Assembly: GCA_025928645.1 (NCBI GenBank)
Contig: JAICJD010000016.1
Location: forward strand, 1-34,638
Direction of reading: 5' to 3'
DNA length: 34,638 nucleotides
DNA from: Gemmatimonadales bacterium
GTDB taxonomy: Bacteria; Gemmatimonadota; Gemmatimonadetes; Gemmatimonadales; GWC2-71-9
Shown: positions 8,883 through 17,698 of the stretch, in pieces
How positions within the stretch are numbered: position 1 is the first letter of the stretch
Layout: each line of letters opens with the position of its first letter
The notes under the pieces: model-generated
Seen by the model: the letters and a program-made list of their open reading frames with translations, nothing else
Told to the model about the DNA's origin: nothing
Database searches by the model: none
Program-made: the position numbers and the translations under genes

Positions 8883-9395
8883 TCACCGGACTCTTCCCGC
8901 GGCGATCCGGGCCAGTCCGACCGCGTACGGCTGAGCGGATTCCGCCGGCTGGCCGGGATTCGGCTTGACCCGTACGGTCAGCGTCCGGGACCCGACATAG
9001 GCCACCAGAAAGCCTTCGGGCTCCTTACCCTTGGCCGTGAAGTAGATGGAAGCGGAGTCGCCCACCCCTGAGACGGCGTGCTGGGTCTGGTCGAAGCCAT
9101 TGCCCGCCATGATCCGGCTCACCGTCTTGTGCGGCAGGGGCGTCGATATCAGCGCGACCTGGGTTGACGCCTTCCAGAAATCGCATGCCGACTCGGTGTG
9201 TTGAACGGTGCCGAGGCGCCCGGGGGGGTCCGTCAGGTGCCGGCTGGTTACCCGCTCGACCTCCGCATTGCTCACCAGGTCGCAGGCGTGGACATAGCCC
9301 CTCGGCGCGCTGGACTGGCCAACCAGTCCCGATCGTGCCGGGATGAACCAGAGCATCGCAATCATCAGGATAGGTATCAGCCTTCTGCATTCCAT
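8883..9395 (-). CDS. Secreted two-cysteine domain protein (DUF3558-like), copy A
   Basis: A 170-residue exported protein. The N terminus is a signal peptide (LIPILMIAMLWFIPARSGL). The mature part has C38 with Glu seven residues on (CDLVSNAE), then C71 followed at +2 by an aromatic (C-D-F). The later part contains GVGDSASIYF, GFLVAYVGSRTLTV and ends ARIAAGRV. The same order of motifs occurs in three other exported proteins in this window (13951, 14472 and 17699). The layout recalls the actinobacterial DUF3558 secreted family; the two cysteines probably form a disulfide. The function is unknown. The GC is slightly lower than that of its neighbours. It lies 93 bp upstream of the sigma gene and could share a transcript with it. 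Confidence 0.7.
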   Translation of the reverse strand: MECRRLIPILMIAMLWFIPARSGLVGQSSAPRGYVHACDLVSNAEVERVTSRHLTDPPGRLGTVQHTESACDFWKASTQVALISTPLPHKTVSRIMAGNGFDQTQHAVSGVGDSASIYFTAKGKEPEGFLVAYVGSRTLTVRVKPNPGQPAESAQPYAVGLARIAAGRVR

Positions 9396-9580
9396 GAGTT
9401 CCCCATTTTCGTCGGGCCGAGTCCGGCCATCAGGTGTACCGACGAGGAGCGAGACTTGGCGGGCGGGTCGCTCATCGCGATCAGCGAAGGGGTGGTCTCA
9501 ATGTGGGTACTAAGTGTGTTCACGGCACTGTCGGGCGTTTCTCAATGGGCAACCTATGGGCACTAGGACGCGCTCAGCCG

Positions 9581-11266
9581 CTAATTCTTGCATAGGTGTA
9601 TCGCGGGGTAGGTTGTATCCCAGTGGAAGACCGGTTTGCTGTAGTCGATCAAGTCCGAGTCCAGCTTTGCGTGCGTCGAGGCATTTCTAGAAAACATGCT
9701 TGCCAGCACGTCTATAAAAGCCGGTTCAAGCTTATAACCAACGCCACCGTTCACGGCGATATCCGTCGATGCCATTCGGCACACCAAGAGGCCGAGGTCG
9801 GAGCCGCGGGTCACGGTGAAGGAAGCCGTGAGCCCAGCGTGGGGACCCACGAATGCCGCCGGGATGCCGAGTCCCAAGACAAGCCGGATTTGATAGGCGA
9901 CGACCACCCCGTTCACGCCCAGTGAGGCACCCCGCAACGCGCTGAGAAGACTCTGCTGAATCTGGATGTTGGGGGCAGAGGCGCTGGTGCCGTCAGCGTC
10001 GGAATTGCTGCTCAGGGCACCCGAGATGACGTAGGACCCATGGGCCAGCAGGGTGGAATTCTTGGCGGTGAATGCGGTCTGGATCATGAATTTCTGGCGC
10101 ACGGCAATGTTGAGCGGAAGCCCGAGCGTCGGCGCGACTGGAAGCACGAGGTCGACCGGCATCTCGATCCGTTGGCTGAGATTGTCCGACAGTCCGAGCC
10201 TGCTTCCTGCCCCGATATCGACGTCGATCTGTCTGATCCCGTCGACTCGAAAATTGCTCTGTTGGATCCGGCCGTCGCTGATCACCGTGTTGGCGTGCAG
10301 CCTGGGCTCCTGCAGGTGGAGTGTGAAAGTGATTCCGAGCTCGAGACCAGCAGATACGCCGGACCCTTCGAGCGGCTGGCTGCTCCAGGGCTTGGTGCCA
10401 TCCTTGTTGTCGGGCGGCCGTTTACGCGATTGGCTCGCGCTCGGGCCATAGGCAACCCGTACGACGAGCACTTGCTGGTCCGCAGCCTGGTACGGCCAAG
10501 TGCTGTGCGGCACAGATTGCGACATCTCGACCACGAAGCGCCCGACTCCAAACGCCAGGGAATGACCTACCGTAGCCGGTGGCAGCGTATTCTGTCCCCC
10601 TTGCGTCGATCGGTCCACGGCGATCAGACGCGTGACCGGCAGTGTCACGTCCGACGCCCGCCAGTCAGCGTATCGGACCGGCTCACCCTGGTATCGGTCA
10701 CTGACAAGTGAAGGGGCTGCCCGCACTGCACCGGGGAGCTCGGGGGTCTGAACGAAGGCAAAGTTCCGGAAATCGATCGGTTGGTCGACCTTGATCACAC
10801 CATCCCGAATGACATCGGTAAGGTCCACGGGTCCCAGCCAGACCGACACGTCTGGACCGACCCGTTCGAGCTTGAGAACCCGACCGACTCCCCGACTGGT
10901 TACGAACATGACCATTCCGGGGCGTACCTCATCGATATGAGGTGCATTTCCACGGATCGTCCATACGATCCCATCGGCGCTCACCGAGCGAACGGAACCC
11001 GATCCACCACCTACGATCACGACATCCGGCTGATAGGCCACCTTTGCGTCAGGCACGGGACCCAGGCCGTACAGGTATTCCGCCTGACTGAACTTCGCTG
11101 GACCACCCGGACGGAAATCGCCCGCTGCCCTGCCGGCCCATCGCAGTCCCAGCCAGATCGTAGCCGCGAGGACCCCCAGTGCGACCAAGGCGACGAGCGA
11201 GGTTCGATACCGAGTCAGCTTGCCAGTCAGCGTCTCAGTGGGTCCAGACTTCGCGTCGTGTGTCAT
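9581..11266 (-). CDS. Membrane-anchored protein of unknown function, low GC
   Basis: A 561-residue protein I do not recognise. One N-terminal transmembrane helix (SLVALVALGVLAATIWLGL, about 24-42) follows a short polar leader, leaving about 510 residues likely in the periplasm. The rest is rich in beta-type alternation (for example VVIVGGGSGSVRSVSADGIVW and VWLGPVDLTDVIRDGVIKVD) and has very few cysteines. Base composition is unlike the surroundings: 9661-9720 is about 48% GC against roughly 65-70% nearby, suggesting recent arrival. Start is ATG 11266, 37 bp after the secreted protein gene 11304-11927 on the same strand, so the two probably form an operon and may act together. A 185-bp gap (9396-9580) follows its stop, in which I see no gene. 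Confidence 0.7.
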   Translation of the reverse strand: MTHDAKSGPTETLTGKLTRYRTSLVALVALGVLAATIWLGLRWAGRAAGDFRPGGPAKFSQAEYLYGLGPVPDAKVAYQPDVVIVGGGSGSVRSVSADGIVWTIRGNAPHIDEVRPGMVMFVTSRGVGRVLKLERVGPDVSVWLGPVDLTDVIRDGVIKVDQPIDFRNFAFVQTPELPGAVRAAPSLVSDRYQGEPVRYADWRASDVTLPVTRLIAVDRSTQGGQNTLPPATVGHSLAFGVGRFVVEMSQSVPHSTWPYQAADQQVLVVRVAYGPSASQSRKRPPDNKDGTKPWSSQPLEGSGVSAGLELGITFTLHLQEPRLHANTVISDGRIQQSNFRVDGIRQIDVDIGAGSRLGLSDNLSQRIEMPVDLVLPVAPTLGLPLNIAVRQKFMIQTAFTAKNSTLLAHGSYVISGALSSNSDADGTSASAPNIQIQQSLLSALRGASLGVNGVVVAYQIRLVLGLGIPAAFVGPHAGLTASFTVTRGSDLGLLVCRMASTDIAVNGGVGYKLEPAFIDVLASMFSRNASTHAKLDSDLIDYSKPVFHWDTTYPAIHLCKN

Positions 11267-11303
11267 GGCCTGGCTCCGGTTAAGGCATCGACAGCAGGGC
11301 CGG

Positions 11304-11927
11304 TCACCGCTCCGGCTTACTGACCGCCGCGGCCACCGCTTCGGCCGCCTGCTGCGCGAGCGGCGTCAGCAGATCCTCCCCGTCCGACCCCGCCTTCCTT
11401 TTCTCCGTCTTCTCGCTCAGCACCTCCCCGGCCGCCGCCTCCAACCGCCAGGTGAGCGACAGCTCGTCCTTGGTCCGCACCCCGGACGCCATATCCGAAA
11501 CCGCGCCGCCGGCCGCCCCGCTGACCGCACTCGCCGCGACGCCTCCCGCGGTCGACCCGACCGAGCTGGCGGCGCGCCAAGCTCCCGCTTGCACGGCCTC
11601 GCCCGCGGCGCGACCGAGAATGTGGCTGCCCGACTTGCGCCGCTGCTTGACCGTCGTGAGCAGGAGATAGCGGCAGTTGGCCTGGTGGGCCTCGGTGCGT
11701 ACCTGCGACGTCAGCCGAGAGCTCAGCGGTTGCACGCCCAGGGTGGGCCCGGTGAGGAACTGGGTGAGCCTCTCTCCGACCGCGCTCACCACGGTGTTGG
11801 CGTCCCCCGTACTCGCCTCGACGGTCGTCGGCGCCAGACACACCCGGGTGGTGTCCGCGGGCTCCTTCGCTGCGGCCGTAGCCCATGGGAGGAGCGCGAG
11901 CAGGAGCGTTGCTGGACGGCGTGTCAT
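11304..11927 (-). CDS. Exported protein of unknown function
   Basis: A 207-residue protein with a signal peptide (MTRRPATLLLALLPWATAAAK). I start it at ATG 11927 because an ATG at 11954 would add nine polar residues ahead of the signal. The mature N-terminal half (VCLAPTTVEAS, GERLTQFLTGP, LSSRLTSQVRTEAHQANCRYLLLTTVK) has two cysteines and resembles the fold of FlgO/TolB-like periplasmic domains in motif order only. A glycine/alanine-rich hydrophobic stretch (about 110-150) might be a membrane or oligomerisation segment. The domain after it begins SLTWRLEAAAGEVL. It lies directly upstream of the 561-residue membrane protein on the same strand. I cannot name a family. Confidence 0.7.
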   Translation of the reverse strand: MTRRPATLLLALLPWATAAAKEPADTTRVCLAPTTVEASTGDANTVVSAVGERLTQFLTGPTLGVQPLSSRLTSQVRTEAHQANCRYLLLTTVKQRRKSGSHILGRAAGEAVQAGAWRAASSVGSTAGGVAASAVSGAAGGAVSDMASGVRTKDELSLTWRLEAAAGEVLSEKTEKRKAGSDGEDLLTPLAQQAAEAVAAAVSKPER

Positions 11928-11995
11928 TGGCACCCCCTCGAATGGACCGGTCATGCGGCGCGTGGGCCCTCCATGGACTAACGCGTAGCGCGACC

Positions 11996-12020
11996 GACGC
12001 CGCCCTCAGCCAGCGGCGTC
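11996..12020. promoter_or_regulatory. Inverted repeat in the divergent promoter region
   Basis: GACGCCGC at 11996-12003 and GCGGCGTC at 12013-12020 form an 8-bp inverted repeat with a 9-base loop. It sits in the 229-bp gap between the divergent genes starting at 11927 (minus) and 12157 (plus). It may be an operator or a hairpin; no clear promoter boxes accompany it. Apart from this element I see nothing in 11928-12156. Confidence 0.3.
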
Positions 12021-12156
12021 TCGAGGCTGGGAATGCTCCGACGGGCGAGAGTGAGGGTATCCGGTGAGCCCTGACGCGTATCAGGCAGAGGGGAGTGCGC
12101 GAGCGTCAACCGCCGCCGGTCTGCCTCGGACCGGCTTCCGTCCAGGAGATCAGACC

Positions 12157-12672
12157 ATGAAGGGCGCCATTCGCGTCGTCGGGTTGCTGGCCATCCCGGT
12201 ACTGGTGGCTGGTGGGCTCCAGGCGCAGTCTCCGAAAGCCCGCATTACCCTCACCGGCGGCGCCCAGGCCGGCACCTACGAGATGACCGGCTCCCCGATG
12301 TGCAAGACCTTCGACTCCGGCTCTGAGGACCACGGCTTCGGCGCCGAGTTCGTGGCCGACCCGCCGCACGGCTGGCGCAAGGGCCCGCCCTACCTCTCCC
12401 ACCTCTGGCTCACCACGCCGAGGATGCAACACCCGAAGCCCGACGCGGTCTCGATCGGCGTGACGTTCACCAAGTGGGGCACACCCGCCATCGAGATCGA
12501 CTACAAGGTCTACACCATCCCGCCCGCGCTCGATAACAACCCCGAGCTCGGCCGCAAGCAGACCGGCAAGGGGCAGGCGATGGTGACACGTGCCGGCGGC
12601 AAGCTCGGCGCGACCTTCAGCGGGGAGACCGCGGACGGCGTGCGGCTGGAAGGGACCCTGGAGTGCCAGTGA
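12157..12672 (+). CDS. Secreted protein of unknown function
   Basis: A 171-residue exported protein. ATG 12157 is chosen over an earlier in-frame ATG at 12064 because it is preceded by an AGGAG ribosome site and begins a clean signal peptide (IRVVGLLAIPVLVAGGLQAQ). The mature part is probably all beta: ARITLTGGAQAGTYEM, VSIGVTFTKWGTPAIEIDYK, AMVTRAGGKLGATFSGETA and RLEGTLEC. It has two cysteines, one near the mature N terminus (SPMCKTF) and one near the end (LEC). No family recognised. It overlaps the OmpA-family gene by 4 bp (GTGA), so the two should be translated together and may form an envelope pair. Confidence 0.75.
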   Translation: MKGAIRVVGLLAIPVLVAGGLQAQSPKARITLTGGAQAGTYEMTGSPMCKTFDSGSEDHGFGAEFVADPPHGWRKGPPYLSHLWLTTPRMQHPKPDAVSIGVTFTKWGTPAIEIDYKVYTIPPALDNNPELGRKQTGKGQAMVTRAGGKLGATFSGETADGVRLEGTLECQ

Positions 12673-13793
12673 CCGCCCCACGCTGGGCTCTCGTCGTTGC
12701 GCTCGTGGGCGCACGCCCGAGTGCGGCCGCGGTGGCGCAGGAGAACGCTCCTCGGATCCCCCTGGTCACCGGCCTCGTCCTCGGCTCGGTCCTCCACTCG
12801 CCCCTCGGCGAGCGCGAGGATGTCCTCGAGATCGCGAGCGCCGACACCAGCGGCGTCCACTACGCCTGGCACGAGCGGACGATCACGGCAAAGGGCGACA
12901 CGACGAACGGCTTCCGCAAGCGGTTCGTCCGCGCGAACGATCTGGCTGGCGCGCCGCGGTTCGACGACGTCTTCGGCACGGAAGAGCAGGTGCGCCCTGG
13001 CTTTACGGCCCTCTCGGTCTCGACCGCGGTGTATCGGGAGCTGCGCGACGCCGGGAGCACCCCGTTCAGCATGATCGTGACCCCGCTCGAGGCCCGTACC
13101 ATGACCGCGAGCGCGACGTCCCTGAGCGGTCTGCTCGCGCCCCCCCGGGTACGCTACAAAGGAAGTCTGACCCGCGTCTCGCCCCGGCCCGAGCCGTTCC
13201 CCCTGCTCGTCAACGGCAGCCGAGCCGAGCTCCCGGCGATGCATCTGAAGGGGAGCTTTGCCGACGGGTTGCGGCGGGAGGAATGGGACCTCTGGGTCCT
13301 GGCCGACAGCGCCCATCCGCTGCTCCTCAAGTCCGTGCTTGGAGAGGACGTCTTCCAGATGGTGCGGGCCGATCTGCCCGGCACGCCGGCCGCACGGGAT
13401 GGTGGGCTGCTGGCCTCCCGGCCGTTGAAGGCTGCGCTCGACGAGAGCTGCCGGCTGGAGCTGCCCGGCGTCTACTTCGCCTTCCGCACCGCGACCATCG
13501 ATCCGATCTCCGATCGCGCCCTCGCCGAGCTCGCGCGCGCCCTCGCCGGGCACCCCGCCTGGAAGTTCACCATCGAGGGCCACACCGACAGCGTCGGGAC
13601 CGCGTCGGCCAACCAGGCGCTCTCGCAGCGCCGAGCCGAAGCGGTGCGCGCCCGTCTGGCCGAGCGGCACGGACTGGACACGCACGCGTGGGGAGCGGTC
13701 GGGTACGGCGCCACCCGGCCGAAGGAGTCGAACGCCACCATCGAGGGCCGGGCGCGAAACCGCCGGGTCGAGCTGGTTCGGGACTGCCGCTGA
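12669..13793 (+). CDS. OmpA-family peptidoglycan-binding protein
   Basis: A 374-residue exported protein. The GTG at 12669 overlaps the upstream TGA stop (GTGA) and is preferred over the GTG at 12663. A signal peptide (APRWALVVALVGARPSAAAVAQ) precedes about 230 residues of unknown N-terminal domain. The C-terminal OmpA/MotB domain (about 262-372) begins LPGVYFAFRTATIDPISDRAL and holds the peptidoglycan-binding signature GHTDSVGTASANQALSQRRA, with D307 and R365 at the positions known to hold diaminopimelate in the family. It should anchor an outer-membrane or periplasmic assembly to the cell wall. It has no Lol-type lipobox. The N-terminal domain has no recognisable beta-barrel pattern and could be the functional part of an uncharacterised complex. 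Confidence 0.9.
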   Translation: MTAPRWALVVALVGARPSAAAVAQENAPRIPLVTGLVLGSVLHSPLGEREDVLEIASADTSGVHYAWHERTITAKGDTTNGFRKRFVRANDLAGAPRFDDVFGTEEQVRPGFTALSVSTAVYRELRDAGSTPFSMIVTPLEARTMTASATSLSGLLAPPRVRYKGSLTRVSPRPEPFPLLVNGSRAELPAMHLKGSFADGLRREEWDLWVLADSAHPLLLKSVLGEDVFQMVRADLPGTPAARDGGLLASRPLKAALDESCRLELPGVYFAFRTATIDPISDRALAELARALAGHPAWKFTIEGHTDSVGTASANQALSQRRAEAVRARLAERHGLDTHAWGAVGYGATRPKESNATIEGRARNRRVELVRDCR

Positions 13794-13822
13794 TCGCGCG
13801 CGTGTGCATCGCGGCGAAATGG

Positions 13823-13916
13823 GAGTCACCCTGAGCGAAGCGAAGGGGACCTGCCCTGATGTATGGCTCCTTCGCGAAGCCTGCCCTGAGCGAAGCGAAT
13901 GGGCTCAGGGTGACTC
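13823..13916. repeat. REP-like palindromic element
   Basis: A 94-bp structured element. The outer arms GAGTCACCCTGAGC (13823-13836) and GCTCAGGGTGACTC (13903-13916) are a perfect 14-bp inverted repeat. Inside are two direct copies of CCCTGAGCGAAGCGAA and a smaller GCGAAGG/CCTTCGC pair. The core GAGCGAAGCGAAGG resembles the core of the 84-bp palindrome at 32822-32905. These are extragenic, dispersed repeats of the REP type; upstream ATGs in this stretch are only chance readings through the repeat. Confidence 0.75.
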
Positions 13917-13950
13917 TCTCGGATTTCGAATGCGCACTACGGAGGTTTCC

Positions 13951-14469
13951 ATGTGGAAGAAGGCAGCCCTGCGCTCCGCCATCGCGACGGCCTGCGCCTG
14001 CGCCCCGGGAGGGGTGCTGTCCGCCCAGTCCCCCGCGATGGACGCGTGTTCGGCCCTGACCCGGGACGAGATCAAGGCCCTCTCGGGAAACCGTGACCCG
14101 GGAGCACCCTCCCCGGGCAGTTTCAAGCCGGGCGATCCCGTCACGACCTGTTACTGGCAGCAAACCAGTCCGAAGAGCTCCGTGAACCTGTGGTCCAACG
14201 TCAGCCCGAAGGAGCCCAAGGGCCTCGCGCTGAAGCAGATGGTCGCCCGCGGCAAGAAGGCCCGGCCCGTCCCGGGTCTCGGCGATGACGCGTTCTTCGT
14301 GGAGGAGCCGAGCGAGCACCCGGGAGGAACGATCTACGTGCGGGTCGGCCACTGGCGCGTGGTCATTTACAGAGAAGCCGACACGCCGCTGTCGAAATCC
14401 GAATCGGTCTTGCCCACGCTCACGGCGCTCGCCAAGGCGACCGTGCCGAAACTGCAGAAGGCGGGCTGA
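13951..14469 (+). CDS. Secreted two-cysteine domain protein (DUF3558-like), copy B
   Basis: A 172-residue exported protein. ATG 13951 is fixed by GGAGG 5 nt upstream; an earlier in-frame ATG at 13804 only reads through the repeat element. The signal region (LRSAIATACACAPGGVLSAQ) is followed by C33 with Glu seven residues on (CSALTRDE) and C67 with Trp at +2 (CYW), 34 residues apart as against 33 in copy A. Then come LGDDAFF, IYVRVGHWRVVIY and an ending LAKATVPKLQKAG. Its stop is two bases before the ATG of the next family member (14472), so the two are one transcription unit. A likely disulfide-linked domain; function unknown. It starts 157 bp after the OmpA-family gene. Confidence 0.75.
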   Translation: MWKKAALRSAIATACACAPGGVLSAQSPAMDACSALTRDEIKALSGNRDPGAPSPGSFKPGDPVTTCYWQQTSPKSSVNLWSNVSPKEPKGLALKQMVARGKKARPVPGLGDDAFFVEEPSEHPGGTIYVRVGHWRVVIYREADTPLSKSESVLPTLTALAKATVPKLQKAG

Positions 14470-14471
14470 CG

Positions 14472-15680
14472 ATGCCGGCGCCTGTTGGTCGTCTCCTGCC
14501 GCTCGCGGCGCTCACCCTGCTGTCGGCCTGTGACCGGGGCGCCAGTCCAGCCGCTGCCGCGTCCGCCGCCACCGCGTCCGCCGCCACCGCGTCCGCTGCG
14601 GCCCCCGAGCATGCTCGCGAGGCCGACCGCGAGGCCGACCGCGACCGAGCTCCTGCCGCTTCGGCGTCGGCCGTCCGCATGGCGGCGCGCCCGGCCAATG
14701 CCTGCGGCTGGATCTCGGCGGCCGAGGTCGTCAGGATCGTCGGCCCGCTCACCGCGGCGCCGTATGCGACGGAGGACGGCTGCGTGTACCCGCTGCCCCT
14801 GGACACGGCCGCCGCGCACCGGCACGACGAGGTGGTCGAGCTCCGTCGCCAGCTCGCGGCGGCCTACGGCAAATCCGATCTGCCCGAGGTCGAGCCGGAC
14901 ACCAGCGGCGTGATCGTGGACGTCGTGCTCTACGCCGATCCCACGATGGCGCGCGGCATCGGCGCGGCGTTGGCAAAAATTGGACACGACATGTGCGACG
15001 ACTCGGCCAGCAGGAACATGCCCTGGTGCAGGGCTGCCGAGCGCAGCGCTTCGTCGCCAGCACCCCCGCCTGCCGGATGGGACAGGTCCAACGATCCGCC
15101 CTCGCCGTCCTTCTTTGGCCAGCTCGGCCATGTAGTCGTGGACGTGAAGGTCCGCGCGGCCAGGGTCACGCGCGAGCAGAGCATCGCGATCGCCGACCGC
15201 ATCCGCGACGCGATGCCCGACCTCCCGTTCCCCTCGGAACGGCCCGCCAATCTCGCCGGTCCCGACCCCTGCATCCTGCTCAAGGTGGAGGAAGTCGAGC
15301 CGGTGCTCGGCAAGCTGGTCGTGCCGCCGTACCGCTCCGACGAGGAGACGCCGCTGGCGATGGCGCAGGGCAAGAGCTGCGCGTACCTGACGGCCGGCCA
15401 CCACGCGCTGGTCCTGACACCGACCTGGGCATACGGCGGCATAGCCTTCGACGGGATGCGGGCGGTCGGCGGACTGATCGAGCGGGTCGCGCCCGTCCTG
15501 CACGACGACGCGGCGGACACCCTCGATACCGGGCCGTGGGAGGACGCCGCCGGTGATCCCGCGACCGGCCAGCTCTACTTCCTCAAAGGCGACCGCGCCC
15601 TCGAGCTGGGCTTTCTCGTCTCCTCGACCGGTTTCGATGGCGCGGTGCGGCTGGCGCGCATCGCTGTCGGGCGGCTGTGA
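14472..15680 (+). CDS. Lipoprotein with two copies of the two-cysteine domain (C1, C2)
   Basis: A 402-residue lipoprotein. The signal ends in a lipobox, LLSAC (about residues 15-19), so it should be lipidated at that Cys. A low-complexity linker (Ala/Ser, then EADREADRDR) precedes domain C1: CGWISAAEV, second cysteine in CVYPL after 26 residues. Domain C2 follows from about residue 265: CILLKVEEV with second cysteine in CAYL after 36 residues, ending ARIAVGRL, close to the ARIAAGRV ending of copy A. C1 also contains an extra Cys pair near 170-190. Function unknown; the tandem repeat suggests duplication inside the gene. Cotranscribed with copy B. A tandem 15-bp repeat encodes the linker. Confidence 0.72.
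   Translation: MPAPVGRLLPLAALTLLSACDRGASPAAAASAATASAATASAAAPEHAREADREADRDRAPAASASAVRMAARPANACGWISAAEVVRIVGPLTAAPYATEDGCVYPLPLDTAAAHRHDEVVELRRQLAAAYGKSDLPEVEPDTSGVIVDVVLYADPTMARGIGAALAKIGHDMCDDSASRNMPWCRAAERSASSPAPPPAGWDRSNDPPSPSFFGQLGHVVVDVKVRAARVTREQSIAIADRIRDAMPDLPFPSERPANLAGPDPCILLKVEEVEPVLGKLVVPPYRSDEETPLAMAQGKSCAYLTAGHHALVLTPTWAYGGIAFDGMRAVGGLIERVAPVLHDDAADTLDTGPWEDAAGDPATGQLYFLKGDRALELGFLVSSTGFDGAVRLARIAVGRL
14557..14601 (+). repeat. 15-bp tandem repeat, three units, inside the lipoprotein linker
   Basis: Units CCGCGTCCGCCGCCA at 14557-14571 and 14572-14586 are identical, and the third (14587-14601) differs slightly. They encode the repeating Ala-Ser-Ala-Ala-Thr linker after the lipobox. 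The count could vary between strains. Confidence 0.8.
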
Positions 15681-15755
15681 CCACCGCTTGCGCTGATGAG
15701 GGAGTCTCCGGGCCTCGCACGCGTTGAGTAATGGACGCCAACGCGGAGACGCCCC

Positions 15756-17623
15756 ATGCCCCCCTGCACCCGCCCCACCACGCACCTGCGGACGCGCGCT
15801 CTGCCGGCGCCCTGGCTCCTCATCGTCGCTCTCGCGTGCGCCGAGCCCGACGCCTTCGGGCCGGAGCCACCGGAGCGGGCTGCTCCAGTGCCGGCGATTC
15901 CGGTTGCCACGGCCACCACCAACGTGTGGGCCAGCAAGGCCGCCATGCCGACCCCGCGGCACGCGCTCGCCGTCGGCGTCGTGAACGGGATCGTCTACGC
16001 GGTCGGCGGCACGCGAAACGGCATAAACCAGGCGACGGTCGAGGCCTACAACCCGGGCAGCAACAGTTGGACGGCCCGGGCGCCCCTCCCCCAGTCACGG
16101 AGCGGCCTGAACGGTTCCGGGACCATCAACGGCGTGCTCTACGTCGCCGGCGGATTCGGCACCAACGGCGCGACCAACACCCTCTACGCCTACAATCCGT
16201 CGACCAATACCTGGGCCACTCGGGCACCGATGATCTACAGCGCTGTCTGCGGCGGGAGCGGCGTGATCGGTGGCCGCCTCTACGTCTACGGCTACACCGG
16301 CTGCACCGTCGGCGGCGTCTCGTTCCAGCGTTACGATCCCGCCACCAATAAATGGACGGCCCTGACCGTGACCACTTGGCCGCACTCAGGGCCGACGGTC
16401 GGCGTGGCCGGCGGAAAGTTCTATCTCGCCGGCGGTGAGGACAATTTGGGGCAGACGACCAGCCGCCTCGAGGTCTACGACCCCGCCACGGATACCTGGA
16501 CGACCAAGACCTTCATGGACCAGCAGCGCTCCGGAGCCGGGGGTGCGGTGATCAACGGTCTCTTCTATGTGGTGGGCGGATGGGTGCGGGCCGGCAACAC
16601 CTACCTGAACACCGTCGAGGCGTACGACCCCGGCAGCGATACCTGGCGCTATGTGACCGCGCTCAGCGCGGGACGGCCTTCTTCGGCGCGGCGCCCGTCG
16701 GGAAAAAGCTGTACGCCGTGGGCGGCTTCAATCCGACCCTCGGCGAGCTGGCGACCAACCAGGCGTACACGCAGGGTGATATCTGGGTGACCAAGCGTCC
16801 CCTGACGACCGCGCGCGTCGGCCCCATGGCCGCCGTGATCGGGAGCAAGCTCTACGTCGTGGGCGGCATCTCGCCCAGCAATCTGGCGCAGCTCGCGACC
16901 AACGAGGCGTACACGCCGAGCACCGACAAGTGGACCAGCCGCGCGCCGCTGCCTCAGGCGATCGTGGACGCCGACGGGGCCGCGGTCATCAACGGCGTGC
17001 TCTACCTGCCGGGCGGCCGGCACGGCGGCAGCTACGTGAACACCCTCTATGCCTACAACGCCTCGACCAACAGCTGGACGGCCAAGGCGGCGCTGCCGGT
17101 GGCCGGCGCCAACGGGGTGAGTGGGGCGATCGGCGGTAAGCTCTACGTGCTGACGGCCGCCGGTGCCGGCGGCTACGTGAAACGCCTCGATCGCTACGAC
17201 CCGGGAACGGACACCTGGACCTCGGTCGCGCCCCCGCTGGGTTACCACGCCAGCGCGGCGGCCGGGGTGATCAACGGCAAGCTCTACGTGGCCGGGGGCG
17301 GCACGCCGAGCGGCATCACGAACGCGCTGGAGGTCTACGATGCGTCCGCCAACACCTGGCGCGCGCTCGCGCCGATGTCGACGCCGCGCTCGGGCGCGGC
17401 GGCGGCCGTGGTGAACGGCCGGCTCTACGTGGCCGGGGGGCAGGACCCGTCGTTGAACAAGGTGCCTGCGATCGAAGTGTACAACCCGGCCATTAATACG
17501 TGGAGTAAGCTCGCCTCGATGCAGACCGCGCGGTCCTTCGTCGCCGGCGGGGCGACCAACGGCGCGTTCTATGTCGTCGCCGGTCTGTCCAACGGCACGC
17601 TGAACCAGGCCTACCTGCCGTAA
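15756..17623 (+). pseudogene. Kelch-repeat exported protein, broken by a one-base frameshift
   Basis: An exported protein of about 620 residues with twelve kelch motifs, each of the form [ST]W....APMP..R.......INGKLYVAGG, apparently two six-bladed or one twelve-bladed beta-propeller. The N-terminal signal region (PAPWLLIVALACAEP) may be lipidated, though the lipobox is weak. Five motifs are in frame before 16675. There the GGACGGCCTT stretch has apparently lost one G, since adding it restores AGR-AFFGAAPVGKKLYAVGG. The remaining motifs run in the next frame to 17623. As read, the first part ends early at 16790. This may be real inactivation or a base-calling error. Kelch propellers bind proteins or sugars; the partner here is unknown. 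Flanked by two genes of the cysteine-pair family. Confidence 0.85.
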
Positions 17624-17684
17624 GGGAGATAGGCGAGTGACGCACGCCCGAGCTCGTAGCCACCGCCACTCGGTGAAACGATGT

Positions 17685-17692
17685 TGAGGAGG
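17685..17692 (+). promoter_or_regulatory. Strong ribosome binding site
   Basis: TGAGGAGG lies 6 nt before ATG 17699. It selects this start over an earlier in-frame ATG at 17681 that overlaps the ribosome site itself. Confidence 0.75.
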
Positions 17693-17698
17693 TACCAT

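Noticed and set aside
13804-13950. Upstream extension of copy B to ATG 13804
   Set aside because: It reads through the REP-like element, and GGAGG before 13951 together with the signal peptide fixes the later start.
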